A stretch of 62,635 nucleotides of DNA. Source: Bacillota bacterium. Its GTDB lineage: Bacteria > Bacillota > Clostridia > Christensenellales > SZUA-584. A model generated the notes under the pieces. The model was not told the origin of the DNA. It saw only the letters and a list, made by a program, of their open reading frames with translations, and searched no databases. A program made the position numbers and the translations under genes. The stretch lies in assembly GCA_023390815.1 (NCBI GenBank), contig JAEWCC010000009.1, forward strand, positions 1 through 62,635, written 5' to 3'. Positions 1 to 9,731 of the stretch are shown here, piece after piece (position 1 is the stretch's first letter; each line of letters starts with the position of its first letter).

Positions 1-2
1 AC

Positions 3-623
3 CCCGACCGTACCGACGGGCAAAAGATCAAAACCCTGAATGACCTGCGCTGGTGCGAGAACCTTATGCATATTACCTTGGGAGACACGGGCATAACGGA
101 TATTTCCGTACTTAAAGACTTGCAAAAATTGTGGACATTTGAATGCATGGACCAGCTTGAAGACTACACCCCGCTTCTTTCCCATAAGGATCTGAGAGTA
201 ATCTCGCTGAATGGCGTAACTGACAGTTTTTTCATGGAATTGATCACGAATTGCAGCAACCTTAAGCACGTGTATCTCTATCTATCGGACGTAAGTGCTG
301 AAGCCATCAGGATGCTGGCGGACAAATTCGAACTGCGCTCCCTCATACTGAGACTCTGCGACATAAAAGACGTATCCCCCTTCGTGGGCTTCACGGGCTT
401 GAGCTACCTTTCGCTTGAGTACAACAAGATAGAAGACATCTCACCGTTCGCGGAAAACCCGCAACTGAGCAGTGCTATCGACCTGGGGCACAACCAAATC
501 ACCGACTGGAGTCCGCTGGAGAACTTTACGTCACTTCAGTTCCTCAGTGTGCAAGGAAATCCTGTAACAGAAAGTGCGACGCTGGATTGGCTCGCAAGGA
601 AGGGTTGTAAAATTAACAGCTAA
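3..623 (+). CDS. Leucine-rich-repeat protein, 5' end outside window
   Basis: The reading frame is open at the left edge. It matches the neighbouring LRR lipoprotein from that protein's residue ~105 to its end, so this is the C-terminal part of a near-identical paralog that presumably also had a signal peptide. The visible part contains SDS22/internalin-like repeats with the pattern LxxLxLxxNxIxDISPF, including 'GLSYLSLEYNKIEDISPF' and 'NQITDWSPLENF'. Such repeats bind proteins; no catalytic motif is visible. The first ATG inside the window (66) is internal to the homology and is not the start. It lies 16 bp before the second copy, so the pair is a tandem duplication. Ligand and function are unknown. 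Confidence 0.8.
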   Translation, partial: PDRTDGQKIKTLNDLRWCENLMHITLGDTGITDISVLKDLQKLWTFECMDQLEDYTPLLSHKDLRVISLNGVTDSFFMELITNCSNLKHVYLYLSDVSAEAIRMLADKFELRSLILRLCDIKDVSPFVGFTGLSYLSLEYNKIEDISPFAENPQLSSAIDLGHNQITDWSPLENFTSLQFLSVQGNPVTESATLDWLARKGCKINS

Positions 624-639
624 GAAATAAAGGAGCTTT

Positions 640-1587
640 ATGAGAAGGACAATTACGGTAATCATAGCCTGCATGCTGCTACTTGCCCTGCTGCCCGCTT
701 GCGAAATGATAGGAGTGCCGGAACCGTCGCTGTCGTGCCTGACAACACCGGAACCATCATCCATGCAGGGTGTATTACCATCGGCTACGCCTGAGGCAAC
801 CTCGTTGCCCTCTCAGTCTGGCGAAGTGGATGTAATCAAGCCCTTTCCGTTTGGCAGGGTCATTGTATTCGAGGACCCGGTTGTGGAGGAGGTCATCCGC
901 GCCGCACTACAAAAGCCGAAAGGCCCCGTCACCGACCAGGACATGCTGGAAGTTGTCTCCTTCAACTCTAGAAATACCGACGAGAAAAAGATCAAAACCC
1001 TGGATGACCTGCGTTGGTGTGTGAACCTTATGCATATTACTCTGGGAAACACGGGCATAACGGATATTTCCGTGCTTAAAGGCATGCAAAACTTGTGGAC
1101 ATTTGAATGCATAGACCAGCTTGACGACTATACTCCGCTTCTTTCCCATAAGAATCTGAGACTAATCTCGCTGAATGGCGTAACTGACGGGTTTTTCAGG
1201 AAACTGATTGCGACTTGCAGCAACCTTAAGCACGTGTATCTCTATCAATCGGACGTAAGCGCTGAAGCAATCCGGATGCTGGCGGACAAATTTGAACTGC
1301 GTACCCTATCACTGGGTAACTGCGGCATAAAAGACGTATCTCCCTTCGTCGGGTTCACAGGCTTGAGCTATCTTTCGCTTGAGAACAACCTGATAAAAGA
1401 CATCTCGCCCCTAGCGGAAAACACGCAACTGAGATACTGGACTATTAACCTGAGAAACAACAAAATCACCGACTGGAGCCCGTTGGAGAGCTTGAAGCTT
1501 TGTACCCTCTATGTGAAAGGAAATCCCGTAACGGAAGGTCCGGCACTGGATGAACTTGCAAGGAATGGCTTGACAATTAAACAGTAA
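640..1587 (+). CDS. LRR lipoprotein (paralog of the upstream gene)
   Basis: 315 residues. The start ATG follows AAGGAG by five bases. The N-terminus is a lipoprotein signal: basic MRR, a hydrophobic stretch, then lipobox LPAC with the lipidated cysteine at residue 21. A Ser/Thr/Pro-rich linker (~25-65) follows, as is typical of surface lipoproteins, then a capping region and about six LRRs (~120-300) with NxIxDISPL-type turns. From residue ~105 on it is nearly identical to the preceding gene apart from scattered substitutions, so duplication is recent. Known LRR lipoproteins bind peptides, proteins or glycans outside the membrane; the partner here is unknown. It lies directly ahead of the membrane-protein array and may belong to the same accessory unit. 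Confidence 0.82.
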   Translation: MRRTITVIIACMLLLALLPACEMIGVPEPSLSCLTTPEPSSMQGVLPSATPEATSLPSQSGEVDVIKPFPFGRVIVFEDPVVEEVIRAALQKPKGPVTDQDMLEVVSFNSRNTDEKKIKTLDDLRWCVNLMHITLGNTGITDISVLKGMQNLWTFECIDQLDDYTPLLSHKNLRLISLNGVTDGFFRKLIATCSNLKHVYLYQSDVSAEAIRMLADKFELRTLSLGNCGIKDVSPFVGFTGLSYLSLENNLIKDISPLAENTQLRYWTINLRNNKITDWSPLESLKLCTLYVKGNPVTEGPALDELARNGLTIKQ

Positions 1588-1682
1588 AGAAAAGTAAACA
1601 TGAAATAAGAGACTCTACGATCAGCCTATACGAATGCCATATGACAGACAGAATGAGACAACTGGAGTATTAAGGGCCTGTT

Positions 1683-3011
1683 ATGAGAAAAAAGTTGATC
1701 TGTATTTTGGTTATGCTTGCCGGTATTGCGGTTATTGCCGGTCTCATCCTCTTTTCGTCCATCCATTCAGGGAATGACGCTGACTTCACTTTTTTAACGC
1801 TCAGTTTTCTCTCTCTGGTGACGGTAGCGGCGGCAGCCATTCGGCTTAATGAGCCGGATGAGGAGTCCGGGGGTAAAAAGGCCTTGCTGGGGGGCATCTT
1901 TATCGTGAGTGGTGCAGTTGCCATACTGCTGTGTTTTGCGTTCATTTGGTACTCCCCAAACGTTATTAATACGCTTGTTTTCTTTATTATTGTGGCGATA
2001 ACTGCAGCAACCTGGTTCAGGCACGTTCACGATAAACCGGATGAGCTTGAGCTAACGCGGCGTGGTATGGTTTTTCTGCAGGTTTTCCGCGTTGTAGGTA
2101 TTCTGACCATACTGGTTAGTCTTGCGTTCATGATATTAATCTTTTTTCTGGTGCGTGATGATATCTTTGGCCTATATATGCGCGGCCTGTATGACCTTAT
2201 GGAGCTGCCACTGGCGGGCATCGTTATCGCTTCGCTAAGCTTGAAGCTTCGTGCCCCGGTTTCCGGGCGGGGCATAGGCAGGGCTGCACGGTGCGTGCCC
2301 ATCGTGGTTGCGGTCGCCATAACCGCCGCGCTCGGTTTCATTTATCTGAACTATCTGCCCAAATACTCGCTGGAAGACGGCATGAATATGCTCCGCTCAG
2401 ACGAGGAATTTGCACAAAGCAATGTCTACTATGATGGGGGAGTCAGAGGCTGGGGTAATCCCGGATCGTTTGGGGTAAACCCGTTCTACGGTGATTTGTA
2501 TGGATACAATTGCGGTTCTTATAGTTACGATGCGGGCGGCCTGCATATTACGAAGGGATATATACTCTTTAATCCGGCTACTGGTACGCATGAATACACG
2601 CCTGAACAGGAGCGGACTTACAGCCCCGGGGATTGGCCGGAGTTCAATTATAACCTCATATATGATAAGGATGGGCAGCACAATGCGGTAATGAACCTGT
2701 ATTTCTGGGAAGAGTCGTGGTTGTGGGGCCCCATGTCTTGGATGAATCAAGTATTCCCTGTAAGCAGCGGCAAAGAGTGGAACGAAAAAATGGAGGTTGT
2801 CATGGTTCCGCATAATTTCCCCGAGGACGAGGCGCGTGCCTTTCTGCGGAACACGGGAGAGGAAGCGATGAAAACAAAGCTTCTGGAACAAATAAATGGG
2901 GTGAATGAACATTATCATAGTGTGAATATAAAAGACATGACCATTGATTTGTTTTTCTTCGGCATCGATATCGGGACCTATCAAAATGGGGAAGTCGTGC
3001 TGAAACCATGA
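1683..3011 (+). CDS. Array membrane protein A (7-TM form), unknown function
   Basis: 442 residues, first of six tandem paralogs; the family is not recognised. About seven hydrophobic helices (roughly 4-26, 34-53, 66-88, 93-111, 130-157, 170-188, 206-226) precede a soluble domain of ~215 residues. That domain carries the marks shared by all copies: YLNYxPKY after the last helix, YDAxGLxxxxGxIxFNPxTG, TYSPGDWPEF, NFPEDEARAFL and a C-terminal FFFGIDxGTYQNGExVLKP. The positive-inside pattern (basic N-terminus, basic loop before the last helix) places the soluble domain outside the cell. ATG follows AAGGG. Compared with copies B-D it has an extra pair of helices. No enzymatic motif seen. Confidence 0.75.
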   Translation: MRKKLICILVMLAGIAVIAGLILFSSIHSGNDADFTFLTLSFLSLVTVAAAAIRLNEPDEESGGKKALLGGIFIVSGAVAILLCFAFIWYSPNVINTLVFFIIVAITAATWFRHVHDKPDELELTRRGMVFLQVFRVVGILTILVSLAFMILIFFLVRDDIFGLYMRGLYDLMELPLAGIVIASLSLKLRAPVSGRGIGRAARCVPIVVAVAITAALGFIYLNYLPKYSLEDGMNMLRSDEEFAQSNVYYDGGVRGWGNPGSFGVNPFYGDLYGYNCGSYSYDAGGLHITKGYILFNPATGTHEYTPEQERTYSPGDWPEFNYNLIYDKDGQHNAVMNLYFWEESWLWGPMSWMNQVFPVSSGKEWNEKMEVVMVPHNFPEDEARAFLRNTGEEAMKTKLLEQINGVNEHYHSVNIKDMTIDLFFFGIDIGTYQNGEVVLKP

Positions 3012-3078
3012 AAACGTGCAACGATTCTGATAACGCATAATCTTAATTAATGCTTGATCTTATGAGGGGTCTGTTATG
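3009..3078 (+). repeat. Conserved spacer between array genes
   Basis: The sequence from the stop codon to the next start is repeated with small changes at 3009-3078, 4270-4337, 5511-5583, 6766-6808 and 8141-8180, with a remnant after the last copy at 9524-9545. Shared blocks are AAAACGTGCAACGATTCTGAT right after the stop, ATGCTTGAT in the first three, and GAGGGGTCTGTTATG, the ribosome site and start. The spacers shorten from about 65 to 35 bp along the array. They mark the duplication unit as gene plus leader. No promoter or terminator is evident, so the genes are probably cotranscribed. Confidence 0.8.
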
Positions 3079-4272
3079 ACAAGAAAGCTGATATGCATAT
3101 TCTTTATACTCGTCGGTATTGCTGCTTTTATCGGGACCATCCTCCTGTCGCTCGGAAGATCCGAGTATGACGATATCAGCCCGGTTCTTACGCTCCTCAT
3201 CCTTTCCATTGCGACGGTTGTGGAGGCTGCTCGGCGCATTCAGGATAGCCCGAACGAGTCTGAGGTTGAGGTGTCCGGGCGCGATATGGTGTATATACGG
3301 GCCTACCGTGCCGGGGGCTTTCTGGCCATACTGGCGTGTCTGGCGTTCATAGTAGCAATGTTGTTCGTGACGCGGTATTACGTTCTCATGCAGAATGTGA
3401 TTTTCCTTATGGCATTGGCCGCAGCGGGTATCGCGGCGGCTGTGCAGAGCCTGAAAGTGCGTCCTCCCATTGTCCGGTGGGATATCGTAAAATTCGTAGC
3501 TGCGCTCGTTATAGCAGCCTCGCTTGGTTTTGTTTATCTGAACTATATGCCCAAATACTCACAGGAAGACGGCATAAGTATGCTCCGTTCAGACGAAGGA
3601 CTTGAACAAAGAGATGTTTTTTATCCTGACGTTTATATAATGTGGGAGGCGACAGGGGTCTTCCCAAGGTATAATGACTACACCAAATCGTTGTTCGGGG
3701 GCAATCCGTTCTACGAAGGATTGTATGAATATTATTACAACTCGTACGGCTACGACTCAGGCGGTCTGTATTTTGAAATGGGATGTATCTATTTTAATCC
3801 GGTCACCGGCGCATATGAATACGTGGCTACGGTAAAGAAGGATAAGACTTATATCCCTGGAGATTGGCCGGAGTTTAAATGGAATTACCTTTATGACGAG
3901 GACGGGCAGCATAATACGGTGCTAAACCTGTATTTCAGGGAATGGCCTTTTCCAGAATCGTACGCAGCAAAGAGGAACCCAATGTTCTCTGTGAGCAGCA
4001 GCGAATGGGACGCTAAGATAAAGGATGTTATGTATCCACATAATTTTTCGGAGGACGAGGCGGGTATTTTCTTGCGGAGCATAGGAGAAGAAATGCTTAA
4101 AACAAAACTGCTGGAACAAATTAACGAAATAGTTCCAGCAGTCGTACTGGAAAAGCAAGGAGATTCCTTAGGACTGGCTGTCGTCGGTGTCAAAGACGAG
4201 ACTATCGAAATATTTTTCTTTGGTATCGACGTCGCAACCTATCAAAACGGAGAAATTGTACTGAAGCCATGA
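3076..4272 (+). CDS. Array membrane protein B (5-TM form), unknown function
   Basis: 398 residues, 65 bp after copy A. Five predicted helices (5-26, 34-53, 80-99, 104-124, 139-156) are followed by the family's extracytoplasmic domain (SYGYDSGGLYFEMG, TYIPGDWPEF, NFSEDEAGIFL, FFFGIDVATYQNGEIVLKP). Start ATG follows GAGGGG in the conserved spacer. Near its C-terminus it carries an insertion of about 15 residues not present in A or C. The N-terminal half is almost the same as copy D, whereas the distal half differs, which points to recombination among copies. Function unknown; strong conservation of the outer domain suggests a binding or sensing role, which is inference. Confidence 0.75.
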   Translation: MTRKLICIFFILVGIAAFIGTILLSLGRSEYDDISPVLTLLILSIATVVEAARRIQDSPNESEVEVSGRDMVYIRAYRAGGFLAILACLAFIVAMLFVTRYYVLMQNVIFLMALAAAGIAAAVQSLKVRPPIVRWDIVKFVAALVIAASLGFVYLNYMPKYSQEDGISMLRSDEGLEQRDVFYPDVYIMWEATGVFPRYNDYTKSLFGGNPFYEGLYEYYYNSYGYDSGGLYFEMGCIYFNPVTGAYEYVATVKKDKTYIPGDWPEFKWNYLYDEDGQHNTVLNLYFREWPFPESYAAKRNPMFSVSSSEWDAKIKDVMYPHNFSEDEAGIFLRSIGEEMLKTKLLEQINEIVPAVVLEKQGDSLGLAVVGVKDETIEIFFFGIDVATYQNGEIVLKP

Positions 4273-4334
4273 AAACGTGCAACGATTCTGATAACGCATA
4301 ACCTTAATTAATGCTTGATGTAGAGGGGTCTGTT

Positions 4335-5513
4335 ATGAGAAGAAAGCTAATATGCATATTCTTTATGCTTGCCGGAATTGCGGCTTTTACCGGGACTATC
4401 CTCCTTTCGCGCGGAAGATTCGAGGATGCCGATTTAAGCCCTGTCTTTACGCTCCTCATCCTTTCTATTGTGACGATATCAGCAGCGGCTCGGCATATTA
4501 AGAATAAGCCGAACGAGCCTGAGGTTGAAGCATCCGGGCGCGATATGGTTTTTCTGCGAGCCATCCGTGCCGTGGGCATACTGGCCATGCTGGCTTGCCT
4601 TGGGTTTATCGTAGTGATGTTTTTCATGGCACGTTATTATAGAGATTGGATGCGGAACGGGTTTTATCTTATGGTCCTGGCAGTAGCGGGCATCACGGCG
4701 GCTGACCTGAGCTTGAAAGTCCGCCCTCACATTACCGGGCGGGACATTGCGAAAGCTGTGGTTGCGCTCACTATAACAGCTGCGCTTGGTTTTGTATACC
4801 TGATCTATATGCCCAAATACAAGCCGTATGATGGCTTAGACTTTCTCCGCTCAGACAGGGGACTTGCGCAAATGGACGTTTTTTATCCTAACGCTGTTTA
4901 TAATAGGAATAGTATCTCTTTCAGGGATCAGAGAGAGCATGAGCGCTATATCGAATTGTTTGGAGATAATCCATTCTGCGACGCGTTTTTTCAATATCAA
5001 TACGCATCGTACAGCTACGACGCTGACGGTCTGCATTATACGGCTGGATATATCGATTTTGATTCGGTCACCGGTGCATATGTATACACGCATTGGGGAA
5101 ATTACGATAAGACGTACAGTCCCGGGGATTGGCCGGATTTCAACAATCGAGACATATTGGGGGATTACCCGGAGTTAAATTGGAACTTCATGTGCGACAA
5201 GAACGGGAAGCACGATGCGGTGCTGAACTTGTTTTTCAGGGACTGGCAGTCTCTCGCACGGTATACGGATTGGGGGAACCAAACGTTCACTGCCAGCAGC
5301 GGCGAGTGGGACTTGATGATGAAGGATGTCATGTATCCGCATAATTTCCCCGAGGACGAAGCGCGGGCATTCCTGCAGAGCTTGGATGAGGAAACGCTAA
5401 AAACAAAGTGCTATGAACAAATAACCTTTTATAACGTTAAGACTATCGAAATATTTTTCTTTGGTATCAACATCGGGACCTATCAAAATGGGGAAATTGT
5501 ACTGAAGCCATGA
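4335..5513 (+). CDS. Array membrane protein C (5-TM form), unknown function
   Basis: 392 residues starting at the ATG after GAGGGG; an in-frame ATG 24 bases upstream lies inside the conserved spacer and is disfavoured because every other copy begins MxRKLICI. Five helices and the shared outer domain are present. The domain includes a stretch before the LNLFF motif (around GDYPELNWNFMCDKNGKH) that is shared with copy D but not with A or B. Ends with the family signature IEIFFFGINIGTYQNGEIVLKP. No known catalytic residues. Its position and spacing mark it as part of one array produced by tandem duplication. Confidence 0.75.
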   Translation: MRRKLICIFFMLAGIAAFTGTILLSRGRFEDADLSPVFTLLILSIVTISAAARHIKNKPNEPEVEASGRDMVFLRAIRAVGILAMLACLGFIVVMFFMARYYRDWMRNGFYLMVLAVAGITAADLSLKVRPHITGRDIAKAVVALTITAALGFVYLIYMPKYKPYDGLDFLRSDRGLAQMDVFYPNAVYNRNSISFRDQREHERYIELFGDNPFCDAFFQYQYASYSYDADGLHYTAGYIDFDSVTGAYVYTHWGNYDKTYSPGDWPDFNNRDILGDYPELNWNFMCDKNGKHDAVLNLFFRDWQSLARYTDWGNQTFTASSGEWDLMMKDVMYPHNFPEDEARAFLQSLDEETLKTKCYEQITFYNVKTIEIFFFGINIGTYQNGEIVLKP

Positions 5514-5580
5514 GAACGTGCGGCGATTCTGATAAAGCATAATCTGCAATTTTTAATGCTTGATTTGATGAGGGGTCTTT

Positions 5581-6768
5581 ATGAGAAGAAAGTTAATATG
5601 CATATTCTTTATACTCGTCGGTATTGCGGCTTTCACCGGGACCATCCTCCTCTCGCTCGGGAGATACGAGTATGCCGATATAAGCCCGGTTCTCACGCTC
5701 CTCATCCTTTCCATTGCGACGGTCGTGGCGGCGGCTCGGCGCATTCAGGATAACCCGAACGAGCCTGAGGTTGAGGTGTCCGGGCGCGATGCGGTGTATC
5801 TACGGGCCTTCCGTGCCGGTGGCATCCTGGCTATACTGGCGTGTCTGGCGTTCATCGTAGCAATGTTGTTTGTGACGCGAGATTACGCTCTCATGCAGAA
5901 TGTGCTTTTACTGATGGCATTAGCCGCAGCGGGCATCGTGGCGGCTTTACAGAGTTTGGTAGTGCGTCCTCCCATTGTCCGGTGGGATATCGTAAAATTC
6001 GTAGCTGCGCTCGTTATAGCAGCCTCGCTCGGTTTTGTTTATGTGAACTATATGCCCAAATACTCGTGGGAAGACGGCATGAATATGCTCCGCTCAGACG
6101 AGGAATTTTCACAAAAGGATGTTTTTTATCCTGACGTCCATAATTTGTGGTCGGCGATAGGGGTCTTCCCAAGGTATGATGACTACACCAAATCGTTGTT
6201 TGGGGGTAATCCGTTCTACAAAGGATTGTTTCAATACTTATGCGCTTCGTACGGATACGACGCAGACGGCCTTCAAATCATGAGGGGAGATATCATCTTT
6301 AATCCGGCCACCGGTGCGTGTGAATACGAACACAAGCAAGAGTGGGATAGGACATATAGCCCCGGAGAATGGCCCGATTTCAATTCAGGAACCATGGGGA
6401 ATTATCAGGAGTTAAATTGGAACTTCATGTGCGACAAAGATGGACAGCACGATGCGGTGCTGAACCTGTTTTTCAGGGAGTCGTGTAATTTGGAATCGTA
6501 TATCTATCAGGGGAATAAAACGTTCACGGCCAGCGACGAATGGGACTCGATGATGAAGGACGTCATGTATCCGCATAATTTCCCCGAGGACGAAGCGCGG
6601 GCATTCCTGAAGAGCCTGGACAAGGAAGCGCTTAAAACAAAGTTCTTTGAACAAATAACCTTACTGGGGCCGGAGGTCTATTTATATAAAGTCAAGAACA
6701 TAGAAATATTTTTCTTTGGTATCGACGTCGGAACCTATCAAAATGGGGAAATTGTACTAGAGCTATAA
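5581..6768 (+). CDS. Array membrane protein D (5-TM, B/C mosaic)
   Basis: 395 residues. The membrane half and the beginning of the outer domain (IGVFPRYDDYTKSLFGGNPFY) match copy B almost word for word, while the distal outer domain (NYQELNWNFMCDKDGQHDAVLNLFFRE) matches copy C. This is direct evidence of gene conversion or unequal crossing-over within the array. Start ATG follows GAGGGG. The C-terminus keeps IEIFFFGIDVGTYQNGEIVLEL, with the last residues diverged. Function unknown, as for the other members. Confidence 0.75.
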   Translation: MRRKLICIFFILVGIAAFTGTILLSLGRYEYADISPVLTLLILSIATVVAAARRIQDNPNEPEVEVSGRDAVYLRAFRAGGILAILACLAFIVAMLFVTRDYALMQNVLLLMALAAAGIVAALQSLVVRPPIVRWDIVKFVAALVIAASLGFVYVNYMPKYSWEDGMNMLRSDEEFSQKDVFYPDVHNLWSAIGVFPRYDDYTKSLFGGNPFYKGLFQYLCASYGYDADGLQIMRGDIIFNPATGACEYEHKQEWDRTYSPGEWPDFNSGTMGNYQELNWNFMCDKDGQHDAVLNLFFRESCNLESYIYQGNKTFTASDEWDSMMKDVMYPHNFPEDEARAFLKSLDKEALKTKFFEQITLLGPEVYLYKVKNIEIFFFGIDVGTYQNGEIVLEL

Positions 6769-6805
6769 AAACGTGCAACGATTCTGATAAAATGAGGGGT
6801 CTGTA

Positions 6806-8143
6806 ATGAGAAGAAAGTTAATATGCATATTCTTTATACTCGTTGGTATTGCGACGATCGCCATGACCATTCTCTTCTCGCGCGTCGGAACCCCATTCTA
6901 CGATGCGATAATTTTCCTTTCCGTAATGACGATATTGGCAGCAGCCTGGTTCTTTAGCAATGAACTTAAGAAAGGCACTGTTTTTTTATGGGTCTTCCGT
7001 ATTGTAATCGTACTGGCCGTACTGGCCGGTTTTATATTCTTCGTCATTGCGTTGTTTCCTGAGAACCCGTTTTATTCGCTCATCATCCTTTTTGCCGGGG
7101 TTTCCATTGCGGCGTTAATGATAGCAACCTGGCACAATGAAAGCGAGCCAGTTATGCCTGTGGTATCCGACCGCGGTACGGTTCTTCTGTGGGTCTTCCG
7201 TGCTGCGGGCATTCTGGTCATACTGGCGGACCTGGCGTTCATCGCAATCATTTGGTTCCTGACAGGTAAATACGGTGAGGACCCTTTTCAGAACGTGCTT
7301 CTCCTGCTGCTCTTGGCCATAGCCGGTATCGCGGCGGCTGCGCTGAGCCTGAAGTTGCGCGCCCCGGTTTCCGGGCGGGGTAAAGGCAGGGCTGCGCGGT
7401 GTATACCCCTGGTGGCTGCGCTCGCCATCACCATTGCGCTTGGTTCTGTTTATCTGAACTACATGCCCAAATATACGATAGAGGAGGGTTTAAACATTGT
7501 CCTCTCAGATACAGAGTTTGCGCAAAAGGATATTAGGGGAGGGGCATATGAAACCGTGCCAAGATTTCTTCTCGAAGACGGATTGTATGGAGATGATCCG
7601 TATTACACCGATTTGTTCGGAGGCAATCCGTACTACAACTATTTGTATAGCTATCAATGCGATTCGTGCGCTTATGACGCGGACGGCCTGCATATGTTGA
7701 AAGGCTTTATACTGTTTAATCCGGCTACCGGCGAATATGAATATACGCATGCGGAGGAGCAGGATAAGACATACAGCCCCGGGGATTGGCCGGAGTTTTT
7801 CTGGACTCTCTTTTTTGATGAATACAGGCAGCATAATTCGGTGTTGAACCTGTATTACAGGGAATGGTGGCATCCCGAAGCATCTGAAAAAGACCAATGG
7901 GTCCTTGTTGACAGCAGCGACTGGGACGCGAATATCAAGGAGGTCATAGTTCCGCATAGTTTCCCCGAGGACGAAGCGCGTGCCTTCCTCTCGAGCAAGG
8001 GAGAGGAAACGCTCAAAGCAAAGCTGTTGGAACAAATAAGCTTACTGGGCCCAGAGGTGTATCAAGACAAAACCATAGAAGTGTTTTTCTTTGGTATCCA
8101 CGTCGCAACCTATCAAAACGGGGAAATCGTACTGAAACCATAA
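6806..8143 (+). CDS. Array membrane protein E (7-TM form), unknown function
   Basis: 445 residues. Like A and F it has an extra hydrophobic block compared with B-D: an inserted segment around residues 65-115 containing LFPENPFYSLIILFAG, shared only with copy F. Seven predicted helices, then the outer domain (YDADGLHMLKGFILFNPATG, TYSPGDWPEF, SFPEDEARAFL, FFFGIHVATYQNGEIVLKP). Residues 155-185 repeat the tripartite GNPYY-type pattern (GDDPYYTDLFGGNPYYNYLYSYQ), a small internal duplication. The spacer before it is shorter than before B-D, but the GAGGGG ribosome site and MRRKLICIFF start are conserved. Confidence 0.75.
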   Translation: MRRKLICIFFILVGIATIAMTILFSRVGTPFYDAIIFLSVMTILAAAWFFSNELKKGTVFLWVFRIVIVLAVLAGFIFFVIALFPENPFYSLIILFAGVSIAALMIATWHNESEPVMPVVSDRGTVLLWVFRAAGILVILADLAFIAIIWFLTGKYGEDPFQNVLLLLLLAIAGIAAAALSLKLRAPVSGRGKGRAARCIPLVAALAITIALGSVYLNYMPKYTIEEGLNIVLSDTEFAQKDIRGGAYETVPRFLLEDGLYGDDPYYTDLFGGNPYYNYLYSYQCDSCAYDADGLHMLKGFILFNPATGEYEYTHAEEQDKTYSPGDWPEFFWTLFFDEYRQHNSVLNLYYREWWHPEASEKDQWVLVDSSDWDANIKEVIVPHSFPEDEARAFLSSKGEETLKAKLLEQISLLGPEVYQDKTIEVFFFGIHVATYQNGEIVLKP

Positions 8144-8177
8144 AAACGCGTGATGATTCTGATTTATTAAGGGGTAT

Positions 8178-9527
8178 GTGATGAGAAGAAAGTTGATATG
8201 CATTTTCTTTATGCTTGCCGGTATTGCGACGATGGTTGGGACCGCTCTTCTCTCGCGCGGAAGGCCCGAGCAGCACGATGCGAGCCCGGTGTATACGCTC
8301 TTTTTCCTTTCCCTTATCACGATATCAGCGGCAGCCTGGTTTTTTAGCCAGGAGCTCAAGCGCAGTACTGTTCTTTTGTGGGTTTTCAGAATTGTGATCA
8401 TTCTGCCGTGCTGGCAGGGTTTATATTCTTCGTCATTGCGTTGTTCCCTGAGAACCCCTTTTATTCGCTCATAATCCTTTTTGCCGGGGTTTCCATTGCG
8501 GCGTTAATGGCAGCTGCCTGGCACAATGAAAGCGAGCCGGACCTGACTGCGGTATCCGGGCGCGGTGTTGTTTTTCTGTGGGGCTTCCGTGTCGTGAGCG
8601 TTCTGGCTATACTGGCGGACCTGGCGTTCATTGTCATTATGTGGTTCCTGACGGGTGAATACCGTGATGATGCTTTGCACCACGGACTGCTTCTGATGGT
8701 CCTCGCAGTAACGGGCATCGGTGCGGCTGCACTGAGCCTGAAATTGCGCGCCCCGGTCACCGGGCGCGGCAAAGGCAGGGCGGTGCGGTGTATACCCCTG
8801 GTGGCTGCGCTCGCCATCACTTTCGCGCTTGGTTCGGTTTATCTGAACTATATGCCCAAATATACACAGGACGAGGGCTTGAGCATGATCCTTTCAGACA
8901 ACGAGTTTGCGCAAAAGGATATTACGGGGTCCTATGAATCGCATGAGTTTTTTTTCGAGGATGAATTGTTCGCAGGCAATTCGCATTACGCCGAATTGTT
9001 CGGAGGCAATCCGTACTATACCGATTTGTATGACTATCAATGCGATTCGTTCGGCTATGACGCAGGCGGCCTGTATATTAAGAAAGGTTTTATACTATTT
9101 AATCCAACGAATGGCGATCATGAATATATTCGTACGGAAAAACAGGATAAGACCTACAGCCCCGGGGATTGGCCGGAGTTCGACGGAAAATTCCATGGTT
9201 GATAAGGAAGGGCGGCATGATGCCGTACTGAACCTGTATTACAGGGAATGGTGGGGTATGTACAAAATATACCCGGTATTGGACCGGATTCCTGTTGGCA
9301 GCGGCGAGTGGGATGCGAAGATAAAAGATATATTATATCCGCATAGCTTTCCCGAAGACGAGGCGCGTGCCTTCCTGCAAAGCATGGGCGAGGAACCGCT
9401 CAAAGCAAAACTGCTGGAGGAAATCAACGATCTGGGCTCTAAGTATCAAGACAAGACCATCGACTTATTTTTCTTTGGGTTCGATATAGGAACCTGTCAG
9501 AATGGTGAAATCGTATTGAAGCCATGA
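8178..9527 (+). pseudogene. Array membrane protein F, two compensating frameshifts
   Basis: Full-length relative of copy E, but not readable in one frame. Compared with E, one base is missing near 8404-8407 (expected CTGGCCGTG, found CTGCCGTG), and one extra base is present near 9191-9194 (TTCC just before ATGGTTGAT). Between these points the protein continues in the +2-shifted frame, and after the second change the original frame returns and reaches the normal C-terminus (FFFGFDIGTCQNGEIVLKP). Two opposite single-base changes 790 bases apart suggest either recent decay, phase-variable expression or sequencing errors; the sites are not in long homopolymers. As written, the product would stop at 8474 after about 98 residues. 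Confidence 0.72.
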
Positions 9528-9590
9528 AAAACGTGCAATCATCCTCATAGAATATTAGCAGCCAACCAAACCCCATTTAACCACAGCAAC

Positions 9591-9623
9591 AAGGCGCCAG
9601 CGGCCAATTCGCAGCGCCTTTTT
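9591..9623 (+). terminator. Intrinsic terminator after the array
   Basis: AAGGCGC and GCGCCTT pair, with an inner GCG/CGC helix, and the stem is followed by TTTTT. It lies about 65 bp after copy F and would end an array transcript. Confidence 0.7.
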
Positions 9624-9731
9624 GCTTTATGCTTTGATGTCCGCCGTCACGCCGGACTAGAATTTCACATAGACTTTGGATTTGTTTTGTGAAGTGGTTG
9701 GATGATCGATTCTTTTTGTCAGCTGATACTA

